64,000 nt of DNA, taken from positions 1-64,000 of the forward strand of contig NZ_FSRJ01000006.1 in NCBI RefSeq assembly GCF_900142065.1. Reading direction: 5' to 3'. The translations under genes and the position numbers were made by a program. How positions within the stretch are numbered: the first letter of the stretch is position 1; the number at the start of each line of letters is the position of its first letter. The DNA comes from Agromyces cerinus subsp. cerinus. GTDB lineage: Bacteria; Actinomycetota; Actinomycetes; Actinomycetales; Microbacteriaceae. The notes beneath the pieces are model-generated. The model was given only the letters and a program-made list of their open reading frames with translations, was not told the DNA's origin and ran no database searches. Positions 7,739 to 15,380 of the stretch are shown here, one piece after another.

Positions 7739-8296
7739 ATGGACGTCAGGGTGGAGCGAACGCGCCGGAGCCTGCAGGACGCCCTGCTGGAGCTCGCACG
7801 GGAGCGCCCCCTCGACGAGGTGACGATCGCGGAGATCGCGGCGCGCGCCGGCGTCAACCGCAGCAGCTTCTACCAGCACTACTCCGACAAGGAGACCCTG
7901 CTCGCCGATGCCCTCGATGCCGCGGCCGAGGCGGCCGCCGCGATGCTGCCCGATCGCTACGAGCCGCCGAGCGGTCCGCCCCAGGCGCTCGTCGTCTTCC
8001 TGCAGCACGTCGACGAGCACGCCGAGCTCTACCGCTCCGTGTTCGGGCCCTCGGGCTCGGCCACCGTGCTCGCCCGGCTCCGCGCACGCATCGACGCGAT
8101 CGTGCGAGCCGGCTTCGTCTCAGCGGCCTCCAAGGCCTACGACGGGCTGCCCCTCGACATCATCGCCGCCGGCATCACCGGCTCGGCCCTCGGTGTCGTC
8201 GAGGCATGGCTCATGCGCGATCCGCGCCCGTCGGTCGACGTCGGCGCGGCCTGGGTCTGGCGCGCGCTGCTCGGACCGGGAGCCGACTGGGCGTGA
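7739..8296 (+). CDS. TetR/AcrR family regulator
   Basis: The 185-residue regulator has an N-terminal TetR helix-turn-helix: RTRRSLQDALLELARERPLD, then VTIAEIAARAGVNRSSFYQH with the family-typical FYQHYSDKETLL following. The C-terminal ligand domain (from about residue 55) belongs to the group with the final pattern GVVEAWLMRDP. The ATG at 7739 is used; the frame extends upstream to 7700, but that region holds the putative operator and -10 box. It is transcribed divergently from the MMPL exporter and most likely represses it. The inducer is unknown. Confidence 0.88.
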   Translation: MDVRVERTRRSLQDALLELARERPLDEVTIAEIAARAGVNRSSFYQHYSDKETLLADALDAAAEAAAAMLPDRYEPPSGPPQALVVFLQHVDEHAELYRSVFGPSGSATVLARLRARIDAIVRAGFVSAASKAYDGLPLDIIAAGITGSALGVVEAWLMRDPRPSVDVGAAWVWRALLGPGADWA

Positions 8297-8315
8297 CGCC
8301 GTCGGTCGTCTCCGC

Positions 8316-8321
8316 TAGGTT
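8316..8321 (+). promoter_or_regulatory. -10 box TAGGTT for the FAD oxidoreductase gene
   Basis: TAGGTT lies 21 nt before the ATG at 8343, leaving room for a short leader with the ribosome binding site GAAAGGA at about 8331-8337. This contrasts with the leaderless genes nearby. Confidence 0.4.
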
Positions 8322-8342
8322 GACCCCGACGAAAGGAATGCG

Positions 8343-9698
8343 ATGACCTCCGCATCCGAACTCCTCGCGCTTCGCTCCGAACTCGGCGGTTCGCTCGTCC
8401 TTCCCGACGACGCCGACTACGAGACCGCGCGCCAGCCGTGGAACCTCAGCGTCGACCAACGTCCGGCGGCGATCGCCGAGCCGGCGGATGTCGCGGACCT
8501 GCAGGCGATCCTCCGCACGGCGGCGGCCACCGGTCTCGGCGTGACGGTGCAGCCCAACGGGCACGGCGCCTCGGGCGACCTGCACGACGTCGTGCTCGTG
8601 CGTCCCACGCGATTCGACACCCTCATCGTCGACGAACAGGCGCGAGTCCTGCGCGCCGGCGCCGGCGTCAACTGGGGCCGCGCGCTCGAACGGCTCGACG
8701 GCACCGGGCTCGTCGCCCTCGCGGGGTCGAACCCCGAGGTCAACGTCGTGGCCCTCGCGATCGCCGGCGGTCACTCGATGTTCAGCCGCCGCTACGGCAT
8801 CACGGCCCGTTCGATCATCTCCGTCGAGTTCGTCGACGCGGCGGGCACGCTGCATCGGGTCACCGATGCCGACGACGCCGAGCTCATGTGGGCGCTGCGC
8901 GGCGGCGGCGGCCTGTTCGGCATCGTCACCGAGGTCGAGCTCGTGCTCTATCCCGGCGAGGCGATCTTCGGCGGCAGCCTGATGTTCCCGGCCGAGGCTG
9001 CCGAGGCCGTCGTCACCGCCGCTCTCGAGCTCGCTCGCGACGAGCCCGAACTCGGGCTCGACATCGGCATGATGCGCTTCCCCGAGGCCCCCCAGGCGCC
9101 GCCGCACCTGCGGGGCCGCACGGTGGCGAGCGTCGGCCTCGTGCACGTCGGCGACGAGGCGTCCGGCCGCGCCTTCGCCGATCGCATCGTCGCGGTCGCC
9201 GAGCCCATCGCCGACACGCTCACGAGCTTCACGATCGGGTCGCTCGCCGCCGTCGCGGCGGAGCCCGTCGATCCGATGCCGTCCGCCGACTTCGGCGCCG
9301 CGCTCGACGGCTTCGACGCCGCGTTCGCCCACGACTTCGTCGACGCGTTCCTCCGCGGTGCCGACCTGGGTCTCATGCGGTGCAGCGTACGCGCGATGGG
9401 CGGCGCGATCGCCGACGAGCTCGGCGCCGAGTTCGCCGCGGTCGGTGCGACCCAGGCCGATGGCCTCATGAGCTGCAGCGTGCTGCTCTTCGACCCGTCG
9501 CTCGATGCCGATGCCGCGTTCGGGCCGATGCGCGACCTCGCGGCGAAGTACCCAGGCGGCACGGTGCTGCCCACGTTCCTCAGCTCCGGGGCGACCCTCG
9601 CCGACGCCTACGATCAAGAGGTGCTCGACCGCCTCGCAGCAGTGAAGCAGCGCGTCGACCCGGGCGGGGTCATCCGCAGCAACCGGCCGCTCGACTGA
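8343..9698 (+). CDS. FAD-binding (PCMH-type) oxidoreductase
   Basis: The 451-residue protein has the vanillyl-alcohol-oxidase/BBE-type FAD fold: RPAAIAEPADVADLQAILRTA near residue 40, a phosphate loop with QPNGHGASGD near 75-84, LRAGAGVNWGRALERL near 101, and a second FAD half ALRGGGGLFGIVTEVEL near 181-197. His78 in NGHG is the candidate for covalent FAD attachment, as in BBE-like enzymes. The C-terminus ends VDPGGVIRSNRPL, the usual short BBE tail. There is no signal peptide, so it is probably a cytoplasmic flavin oxidase or dehydrogenase; the substrate is not evident. GAAAGGA upstream supports the ATG. Confidence 0.85.
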   Translation: MTSASELLALRSELGGSLVLPDDADYETARQPWNLSVDQRPAAIAEPADVADLQAILRTAAATGLGVTVQPNGHGASGDLHDVVLVRPTRFDTLIVDEQARVLRAGAGVNWGRALERLDGTGLVALAGSNPEVNVVALAIAGGHSMFSRRYGITARSIISVEFVDAAGTLHRVTDADDAELMWALRGGGGLFGIVTEVELVLYPGEAIFGGSLMFPAEAAEAVVTAALELARDEPELGLDIGMMRFPEAPQAPPHLRGRTVASVGLVHVGDEASGRAFADRIVAVAEPIADTLTSFTIGSLAAVAAEPVDPMPSADFGAALDGFDAAFAHDFVDAFLRGADLGLMRCSVRAMGGAIADELGAEFAAVGATQADGLMSCSVLLFDPSLDADAAFGPMRDLAAKYPGGTVLPTFLSSGATLADAYDQEVLDRLAAVKQRVDPGGVIRSNRPLD

Positions 9699-9723
9699 TG
9701 CGACCCGTCGTGCAGCGAGCACT

Positions 9724-10830
9724 GTGAGCGGCATGGAGCCGCATCGTCTCGATCGCGCCGAGGCGCGGCGCATCGCGATTCGCGCGCAGCTGCTCGACGG
9801 CGACCGGCCGACCGGGCTGCTCGACGTCGTGCGACAGCTCACCCTGCTGCAGGTCGACCCGACCGCGGCGATCGCGCCGAACGCCGACCTCGTCGCCTGG
9901 AGCCGACTCGGCGCGATATATCGGCCGAGCGACCTCTCGCACGCACTCGAACACGATCGCTCGCTCTACGAGATCGACGCGCTCATCCGCCCGATCGAAG
10001 ACCTCCCGCTGCAGCGTGCCGACATGGCGGCATGGCCGACGTGGCAGCGGTCGCGAGACTGGCTCGACCAGAACGAGTCGTTCCGCCGTGACATCCTGAG
10101 CCGCCTCTCCGGATCCCCCGAACCGCTGCTCTCCCGACAGATCCCCGACACGAGCGTGGTGGCGTGGCAGTCCAGCGGGTGGACGCACAATCAGAACGTC
10201 GGCCGGATGCTCGAGCTCCTCACGCTGCGCGGCGAGGTTGCGATCGCCGCCAGACTGGGGCGCGAGCGGCTCTGGGCGCCTGCCGATCGGGTCTACCCTG
10301 CCGAGCTGCTCGCGGCCCCCGTCATCCCGGCCGACGAGGCGCTGCTGGCGCGCAACGAACGCCGACTCGCGGCGCTCGGCATCGCCCGTGAGAAGTCGAC
10401 GAAGATGCCGCTCGAACCCGTCGACGTCGGCCTGGCGGGCGAACCCGCGGTCGTCGAGGGTGTGCCCGGCGTCTGGCGTGTCGACCCGGCCGCGCTCGGC
10501 CGGCCGTTCACCGGGCGAACCGCCCTGCTCTCCCCGTTCGACCGCCTCACCTACGACCGCGTGCGAGCACAGCAGCTCTTCGACTTCGAATACGTGCTCG
10601 AGATGTACAAGCCGGCCGCGAAACGTCGCTGGGGCTACTTCGCGCTGCCGATCCTGCACGGCGACCGGCTCGTCGGCAAGCTCGACGCGAAGGCCGACCG
10701 CAAGGCGGGCACGCTCACCGTGCACGCGGTGCACGAAGACGTGCCGTTCGACCGAGACCTCCGCCGCGCCGTCGACGACGAGGTCGCGAACCTCGCCGAG
10801 TGGCTGACGCTCGAGGTGGTCGCGGCCTGA
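9724..10830 (+). CDS. Winged-helix protein of the YcaQ/AlkZ DNA-glycosylase family
   Basis: The 368-residue product matches the HTH_42 (crosslink-repair DNA glycosylase YcaQ) family: an N-terminal helix LDRAEARRIAIRAQLLDG, the motif LLQVDPTAAIAP near residue 39, a central winged helix (SGWTHNQNVGRMLELLTLRGEVAIA), and a C-terminal beta domain with LLSPFDRLTYDRVRA. In this family the QxD/QxQ motif is catalytic: YcaQ-like enzymes have QxD and AlkZ-like enzymes QxQ. QVD here puts it in the YcaQ-like group, known to excise alkylated bases and to unhook crosslinks. The GTG at 9724 gives this length; ATG at 9733 is an alternative. It follows the FAD gene by 25 bp. Confidence 0.85.
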   Translation: MSGMEPHRLDRAEARRIAIRAQLLDGDRPTGLLDVVRQLTLLQVDPTAAIAPNADLVAWSRLGAIYRPSDLSHALEHDRSLYEIDALIRPIEDLPLQRADMAAWPTWQRSRDWLDQNESFRRDILSRLSGSPEPLLSRQIPDTSVVAWQSSGWTHNQNVGRMLELLTLRGEVAIAARLGRERLWAPADRVYPAELLAAPVIPADEALLARNERRLAALGIAREKSTKMPLEPVDVGLAGEPAVVEGVPGVWRVDPAALGRPFTGRTALLSPFDRLTYDRVRAQQLFDFEYVLEMYKPAAKRRWGYFALPILHGDRLVGKLDAKADRKAGTLTVHAVHEDVPFDRDLRRAVDDEVANLAEWLTLEVVAA

Positions 10831-10890
10831 CCCGGATCAGCCGGCGACGACTGGGCGAGCCCACCTGCCGCGCGTCAGGATGCGTGGCCC

Positions 10891-10896
10891 TAGGGT
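10891..10896 (+). promoter_or_regulatory. -10 box TAGGGT, 6 nt before the ATG at 10903
   Basis: TAGGGT-GAGCAC-ATG; leaderless arrangement without a ribosome binding site. Confidence 0.5.
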
Positions 10897-10902
10897 GAGC
10901 AC

Positions 10903-11199
10903 ATGATCCGACACACCGTCGCCTTCCGCTTGCGGCATCCCTCCGGCTCCACGGCGGAGCGATCCTTCCTCACCGACGCCGAGTCGCTCGCCGCGATCCC
11001 CGGCGTCGAGCGCTTCGAGCAGCTCGACCAGGTCAGCTCGAAGAACCCCTACGCGTTCGGGTTCTCGATGGAGTTCGCCGACCAGGACGCATACGAGGCG
11101 TACAACGCGCACCCGGTCCACGTCGCGTTCGTGCGCGATCGATGGGTGCCCGAGGTCGAGGACTTCCTCGAGCTCGACTACGTGCCGCTCGCGGGCTGA
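10903..11199 (+). CDS. Dabb (stress-responsive alpha/beta barrel) protein
   Basis: The 98-residue single-domain protein is recognisable as Dabb: MIRHTVAFRLRHPSG first strand, ESLAAIPGVERFEQLDQVSSKNPYAF-type middle, FSMEFADQDAYEAYNAHPVH helix, and a closing EVEDFLELDYVP. The domain forms dimeric ferredoxin-like barrels. Members include plant stress proteins and small cyclases, but most bacterial ones are uncharacterised. It is preceded by a probable leaderless promoter, so it seems to be its own transcription unit. Confidence 0.85.
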   Translation: MIRHTVAFRLRHPSGSTAERSFLTDAESLAAIPGVERFEQLDQVSSKNPYAFGFSMEFADQDAYEAYNAHPVHVAFVRDRWVPEVEDFLELDYVPLAG

Positions 11200-11273
11200 C
11201 TCCGAGGGCTCGCGCCGGTTCCGAGGGCGTCTGCGAATTCGGACCACCTCTGGTCACCGCGGTGGAAACCCGC

Positions 11274-11279
11274 GAACAT
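11274..11279 (+). promoter_or_regulatory. -10-like GAACAT, 6 nt before the ATG at 11286
   Basis: GAACAT-GGGCGC-ATG keeps the A at position 2 and T at position 6 seen in the other leaderless boxes. Confidence 0.3.
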
Positions 11280-11285
11280 GGGCGC

Positions 11286-12242
11286 ATGGATGTCACAGAG
11301 TGGCTGCTCGACTCCGATCCGGCGATCCGCTGGCAGGTCATGCACGACCTGCTCGACGCGCCGCCGAGCGAGACGGCCGGCGAGCGCGCACACGTCGCCA
11401 CGGAAGGCTGGGGAGCCCGGCTGCTCGCCCTGCAGCCCGACGACGGCCGCTGGGGCGGCGACGAATACGGCGTCGCCGGCGATCGCCGGAGCGTGACGTG
11501 GACCCTGCACCTGCTGCGGCGCCTCGGCATCGATCCGGATGCCCCGTCGACCCGCGCCGCGATCGCCCGGGTGCGCGACGGGGTCGTCTGGCGGGAGTGG
11601 GGCGACCTGCCCTACTTCCACGGCGAGGTCGAGGAGTGCGTGAACGGCGGCGTGCTCGCACTCGCGGCGTACTTCGGCGAACTCGGCGACGGCAGCGACC
11701 GGATCATCGAGCGCCTGCTGCAGGAACAGCTCGCCGACGGCGGTTGGAACTGCGACCCGATCGAGGAGTCCGTGCGTTCCTCGTTCGACTCGACGCTCTG
11801 CGTGATCGAGGGGCTGCTCGCCTACGAGCGAGCCGTGCCCGACGCACCGCCCGAGATCGCGGCATCCCGACGTCTGGGCGAGGAGTACCTGCTCGAACGC
11901 GCCCTGTTCCGCCGGCGCTCGACCGGCGAGATCGTGCTCCCCCGCTACGCCGATCTCAAATTCCCGCCGTACTGGACCTACGACGTGCTCCGGGCGCTCG
12001 ACTACTTCCGCACGGCTCACGAGCGACCCGACCCGCGCGTCGCCGACGCGGTCGAGCTCGTGATCGCGCAGCGCGCCGACGACGGCCGCTGGCTCGCGGG
12101 TACGCCGTGGCGCGGCGAGGTGTTCTTCGCCGTCGATGCGCCGGCGGGCGAGCCGAGCCGGTGGAACACGCTGCGGGCGTTGCGCGTGCTGCGCTGGTTC
12201 GACGGCTCGGCGAACCGGGCGGCGAACACGAATCCGGCCTGA
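11286..12242 (+). CDS. Alpha-toroid (squalene cyclase/prenyltransferase-fold) protein
   Basis: The 318-residue protein is made of helix pairs with QW-like repeats: LLALQPDDGRWGGDEYG near residue 42, LLQEQLADGGWNCDP near 147, and ELVIAQRADDGRWLAGTPW near 260. These mark the (alpha/alpha)6 terpenoid cyclase/prenyltransferase fold. It is about half the length of true squalene cyclases and lacks a DxDD acid motif, so it is probably not a triterpene cyclase. Short cytoplasmic proteins of this type in actinobacteria have no known function. It has no close partner; the next gene on the strand starts 78 bp later. Confidence 0.8.
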   Translation: MDVTEWLLDSDPAIRWQVMHDLLDAPPSETAGERAHVATEGWGARLLALQPDDGRWGGDEYGVAGDRRSVTWTLHLLRRLGIDPDAPSTRAAIARVRDGVVWREWGDLPYFHGEVEECVNGGVLALAAYFGELGDGSDRIIERLLQEQLADGGWNCDPIEESVRSSFDSTLCVIEGLLAYERAVPDAPPEIAASRRLGEEYLLERALFRRRSTGEIVLPRYADLKFPPYWTYDVLRALDYFRTAHERPDPRVADAVELVIAQRADDGRWLAGTPWRGEVFFAVDAPAGEPSRWNTLRALRVLRWFDGSANRAANTNPA

Positions 12243-12320
12243 GCTGCGACCACGACACTGATCCGCCCGAGGCCGACCTGCTTACGCCGAAAATGCGATC
12301 CGATCCGCAAGGATTGGCAC

Positions 12321-12497
12321 ATGGACGTTCCAGAGGCGACTTCCAGCGGAGCATCCGATGCTGTCCCGCGCCGTTCATTCCTCACGGCGACGGTGGCCGG
12401 TGCGGTCTTGACGGGCTTCGCGCTCATCGAGGCGACGGATGCCGCGGAGGCGACGGAGTGGGTTCCGATCGCAGACCGACCGCCGTGCCTCGCCTGA
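12321..12497 (+). CDS. Tat signal peptide mini-ORF, in frame with the M23 gene
   Basis: The 58-residue ORF starts at ATG 12321 behind AAGGA and consists of a short lead, the twin-arginine signal PRRSFLTATVAGAVLTGFAL, a processing-like region ATDAAEA, and EWVPIADRPPCLA before TGA 12495-12497. On its own it encodes little beyond a signal peptide. It lies in the same reading frame as the M23 peptidase start at 12528, 30 nt later, and that peptidase has no signal of its own. The simplest reading is that a former single secreted protein was split by a nonsense codon, or that the TGA is a sequence error or is read through. Confidence 0.6.
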   Translation: MDVPEATSSGASDAVPRRSFLTATVAGAVLTGFALIEATDAAEATEWVPIADRPPCLA

Positions 12498-12527
12498 TCA
12501 CAGCAACGAAGGACGAGGCCGGCGACC

Positions 12528-13721
12528 ATGGCGGACATCTACAACAATTTCAGCTATCCGGTCATCCTCGACGACCAACGCGACCCTGACATCTCTTGGG
12601 CGAACCACGTCTCGCGCGGTTCGCTCGGCGGAGTGGACCTCGCGTACCCGTTCGGTCGCCCGGTGCTCGCCAACGCGGCAGGCACCGTCACGAACTTTCC
12701 CTGGAACGGCACGGGCGGGCACACCGCGAGACTGACGATGGATGACGGCCGCTACATCGAGTACATGCACCTCTCCGCCTTCTCGCTGAGCAACGGCGCT
12801 TCCGCGAGCATCGGCACGCAGCTCGGTCTGTCCGGGTCCTCGGGCAACGGGAACCCGAACTTCTACGCGCCGCACCTCCACGTGCACATGTACATCGGGT
12901 CGACCCGGGTCAACCTGTTCCACTACTTCAGTTCGCCGTCCGGAACGCTTCGGCAGGTCGCAGGGTTCCCGACCGGATGGCGGGACCTCAGCACCGGCCT
13001 GACCGTCCACCCCGACGTGATGTCCTCGCTGAACATGGGCGGAACGTGGCCGCAGACGATGCTGAGTCAGGGCGGCTTCCTGCATCAGGTCGCGGCTGAT
13101 TCGAGCGGATGGCGCGTCACCTCGACGGAGGTGCCGCTCGCCGCTTCGTCGCTCTCCGCGGTCAGGCAGAACGCAACGCAGCCGACGGTGATGGCGATCG
13201 AAGCAGGCAAGCTGATCCAGATCGTCTGGGCAGCCGACCGCTGGCAGAAGCTGTGGACCGGGTTGTACCTGATCGGCAAGATCTCCGCGGTGTACATCTC
13301 CGGGAATTGGCCCGTGGTGATGCTCTCCCAGGGAGGCAAGCTGTACCACGTGTACGGCGACGCCACGGGGTGGCACGTCGCGAGCACCGGCATCGCCGCG
13401 GGGTCGGAGATCTCGGCGGTCCACATGGGCGGGGCCTTCCCGCAGGTCTTGTCCGCGGAGGGCGGACGCCTGTTCCAGATCTGGTGCGACGGCAGCAGGT
13501 GGTACAAGGCCGACACCGGTATCGCCGCGACGGGGAGGATCTCCGCGGTGAACATGGGCGGGGTGTGGCCGCAAGTGCTGATGAGCGAAGGCGACGCGCT
13601 CTTCCAGGTCTCGGGGACCCGCTCGGGCTGGAAGAAGATGGGTCTCGGCATTCGCGGCAGTTCCCGGATCTCCGCCGTGAACATGGGCGGGGTGTGGCCG
13701 CAGGTGCTGAAGGTCGGTTGA
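12528..13721 (+). CDS. M23-type peptidase with C-terminal repeat (propeller-like) domain
   Basis: The 397-residue product begins with an M23/LasA-type domain: HVSRGSLGGVDLAYPFGRPV, NGTGGHTARLTMDDGRYIEY followed by MHLSAF, and APHLHVHMY near residue 119. The Asp of GVD, the His of YMHLS and the HxH pair are present; the usual His four residues before the Asp is Leu, although an earlier His (NHVS) may serve, as in actinophage lysins that share the RGSxGGxD pattern. From about residue 145 there are five or six repeats of about 45 residues (ISAVNMGGVWPQVL, GGxLxQV, TGI), suggesting a beta-propeller wall- or glycan-binding module. It lacks a signal peptide; see the in-frame ORF upstream. GAAGGACGAGG could serve as a ribosome binding site. 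Confidence 0.8.
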   Translation: MADIYNNFSYPVILDDQRDPDISWANHVSRGSLGGVDLAYPFGRPVLANAAGTVTNFPWNGTGGHTARLTMDDGRYIEYMHLSAFSLSNGASASIGTQLGLSGSSGNGNPNFYAPHLHVHMYIGSTRVNLFHYFSSPSGTLRQVAGFPTGWRDLSTGLTVHPDVMSSLNMGGTWPQTMLSQGGFLHQVAADSSGWRVTSTEVPLAASSLSAVRQNATQPTVMAIEAGKLIQIVWAADRWQKLWTGLYLIGKISAVYISGNWPVVMLSQGGKLYHVYGDATGWHVASTGIAAGSEISAVHMGGAFPQVLSAEGGRLFQIWCDGSRWYKADTGIAATGRISAVNMGGVWPQVLMSEGDALFQVSGTRSGWKKMGLGIRGSSRISAVNMGGVWPQVLKVG

Positions 13722-13886
13722 GACGGCGACCCCGCTCGCGAATCCCCCGTGCGACGGAGTTCAGCGCTCCGCGTCGACCGACCGGGCTGCCATCGCGTGA
13801 CTCGCGACGATGTGCCCGTAGACGAGCCCCTGGCCGATCGTCGCACCGGCGCCGGGGTAGCTCTCGCCGAACACGTTGGCCGCGGA
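13722..13886. repeat. Left copy of a 165-bp direct repeat
   Basis: This segment starts directly after the M23 stop codon and matches 30126-30289 with four mismatches and one extra C (about 97% identity), in the same orientation. The two copies lie 16.4 kb apart and bracket the glycan-utilisation operons. The right copy is the real 3' end of the FAD dehydrogenase gene plus 38 bp downstream, so this copy is the duplicate. Confidence 0.9.
13761..13886 (-). pseudogene. 3'-terminal fragment of the FAD dehydrogenase gene
   Basis: On the - strand this stretch encodes the last 41 residues of the dehydrogenase at 30164-31849 (AANVFGESYPGAG through AAR-VDAER and the stop at 13761), with a single amino-acid change (S for E in AARSVDAER). 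The match ends abruptly at 13886, where unrelated sequence begins. It cannot encode a protein and is the coding part of the left direct repeat. Confidence 0.88.
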
Positions 13887-13951
13887 CTCGATCGATCGCG
13901 ACCGTGGAGCGCGATCCTCGGCGTGCCCGATTCGTCGGAAATAGGTGCACA

Positions 13952-13971
13952 ACCGATTATCGATTAGTGTA
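13952..13971 (+). promoter_or_regulatory. 20-bp operator/promoter of the ABC transporter operon
   Basis: ACCGATTATCGATTAGTGTA occurs here and, exactly, in reverse orientation at 28961-28980 ahead of the converging operon. It contains an imperfect dyad around ATCGAT and a -10-like TAGTGT (13965-13970), so a bound repressor would block RNA polymerase. The GntR protein at 21891-22580 is the obvious candidate. Confidence 0.75.
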
Positions 13972-14016
13972 TGGTTCCAGATGCCCCAACCATGGTCGTG
14001 CACCACGAGAGGATCG

Positions 14017-15276
14017 ATGATGATCAAGAAACGTACTTTGGGCACCGTGACCGCAGCAGCGGCATCCGTGCTCGCACTGGCCGCATGCTCGTCTCCCGGC
14101 GCCGATGGCGGCGACGGGAAGACCGAGCTCAGCGTGCTCGTCAACGTCACCCCCAACCTCACCGAGGAGTGGTGGAACGAGCTGGTCGCCCCGTTCGAGG
14201 AGGCGAACCCCGACGTCGACGTGAAGATCCAGAACCCCGGCGCCGAGGGCGTCGCCGCCGCGGTGCCGCGCCTACTCGCCGCGGGTGATGCGCCCGATAT
14301 CGTGCAATCGCTCCCGCCGTCGCTCGAGTTGGCCCCCGAACTCGTCGACCTGTCGGAGTACGAGTGGGCCACCGATGGCCCGCTCGCCGACCAGTACTCG
14401 ATCGACGGCACGACCTACATGGCCGGTATCGGCGTGCAGCTGCAGAGCCTGTGGTTCTACAACGTGCAGGCCTTCGCCGACGCCGGCATCACCGAACCGC
14501 CCACGACGGTCGAGGAGCTCGACGCCGACCTCGCCGACCTCAAGGCGGCCGGCTGGACCCCGATCCAGACGGGCGGCGACTGGATGTCGAGCCACGCACT
14601 GCAGACGCTCGGCCTGCCCTCCATCATCGGCGAGCACCCCGACTGGTTCACCGAGATGGGCGATGGCGAGCTGACGTTCAGCAAGACGTATGGCGACACG
14701 GTCGAGCGCTACTCCGACTGGATCGCGAAGGAATACCTCAATGGCGACGCGCTCGGCGTCAAGTACCCCGACGCGGAGCAGAACTTCCTCGCCGGCAACA
14801 CCGCGCTGTACCCGATGGGCAGCTGGTTCGCCGGCACCGAGGCCAAAACCGATGACGCACCCGAGATCGGCGTGTTCCGCGGGCCGGCCGTCGAGGGCGT
14901 CGACAACCCGGCGATGGGCGCCAACATCGCGAGCCCCTACGTCATCATGAAGTCCTCGGAGCACCAGGACGCCGCGGCGAAGCTGCTCGAGTACCTCGTC
15001 ACCGACGAAGACGCGGTCGTGAACCAGTTGCAGGTCGACGGCAACTTCCGCGACGGCTACGAGTACGAGGTCAACGAGCTCGGAAAGCAGCTCTTCGACA
15101 TCGTGGCAGCGACGCCCGCGAGCGACTACACCCCCACCGGCCAGGGCTACGGCGAGCGCGTGCTCCCCGTCGGCTACTCCGATGAGCTCAATGTGCAGAC
15201 GCAGGCGCTGCTCACCGGTGTCGACCCCGCCGAGGTGCTGACGGCCATGGACGCCTGGTTCGACAGCGCCCGCTGA
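14017..15276 (+). CDS. Sugar ABC transporter substrate-binding lipoprotein (CUT1)
   Basis: The 419-residue extracellular solute-binding protein has a lipoprotein signal ending LALAAC (Cys24 lipidated), then a family-1 solute-binding fold: LSVLVNVTPNLTEEWWNELV, PRLLAAGDAPDIVQS, YMAGIGVQLQSLWFYN, and LYPMGSWFAGTEA near residue 270. It would capture a sugar or oligosaccharide and deliver it to the two permeases that follow. GAGAGGA precedes the ATGATG start at 14017/14020. It is the first gene of the + operon under the shared 20-bp operator. The fucosidase context suggests a fucose-containing oligosaccharide as ligand; that is an inference. Confidence 0.92.
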   Translation: MMIKKRTLGTVTAAAASVLALAACSSPGADGGDGKTELSVLVNVTPNLTEEWWNELVAPFEEANPDVDVKIQNPGAEGVAAAVPRLLAAGDAPDIVQSLPPSLELAPELVDLSEYEWATDGPLADQYSIDGTTYMAGIGVQLQSLWFYNVQAFADAGITEPPTTVEELDADLADLKAAGWTPIQTGGDWMSSHALQTLGLPSIIGEHPDWFTEMGDGELTFSKTYGDTVERYSDWIAKEYLNGDALGVKYPDAEQNFLAGNTALYPMGSWFAGTEAKTDDAPEIGVFRGPAVEGVDNPAMGANIASPYVIMKSSEHQDAAAKLLEYLVTDEDAVVNQLQVDGNFRDGYEYEVNELGKQLFDIVAATPASDYTPTGQGYGERVLPVGYSDELNVQTQALLTGVDPAEVLTAMDAWFDSAR

Positions 15277-15308
15277 TCCGCGCGATCCCGGCGGTTCACC
15301 GCAGAATC

Positions 15309-15344
15309 CCGGGCACGGCACCCGCCATTCCGTGCCGTGCCCGG
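15309..15344 (+). terminator. Stem-loop between binding-protein and permease genes
   Basis: Perfect 12-bp arms (15309-15320 and 15333-15344) with a 12-nt loop lie 32 bp after the binding-protein stop. Such hairpins between binding-protein and permease genes usually act as partial terminators or mRNA stabilisers that give more binding protein than permease. Confidence 0.6.
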
Positions 15345-15380
15345 CCCACCCACTCGATCACCGACGGAGGTTCACCCACG

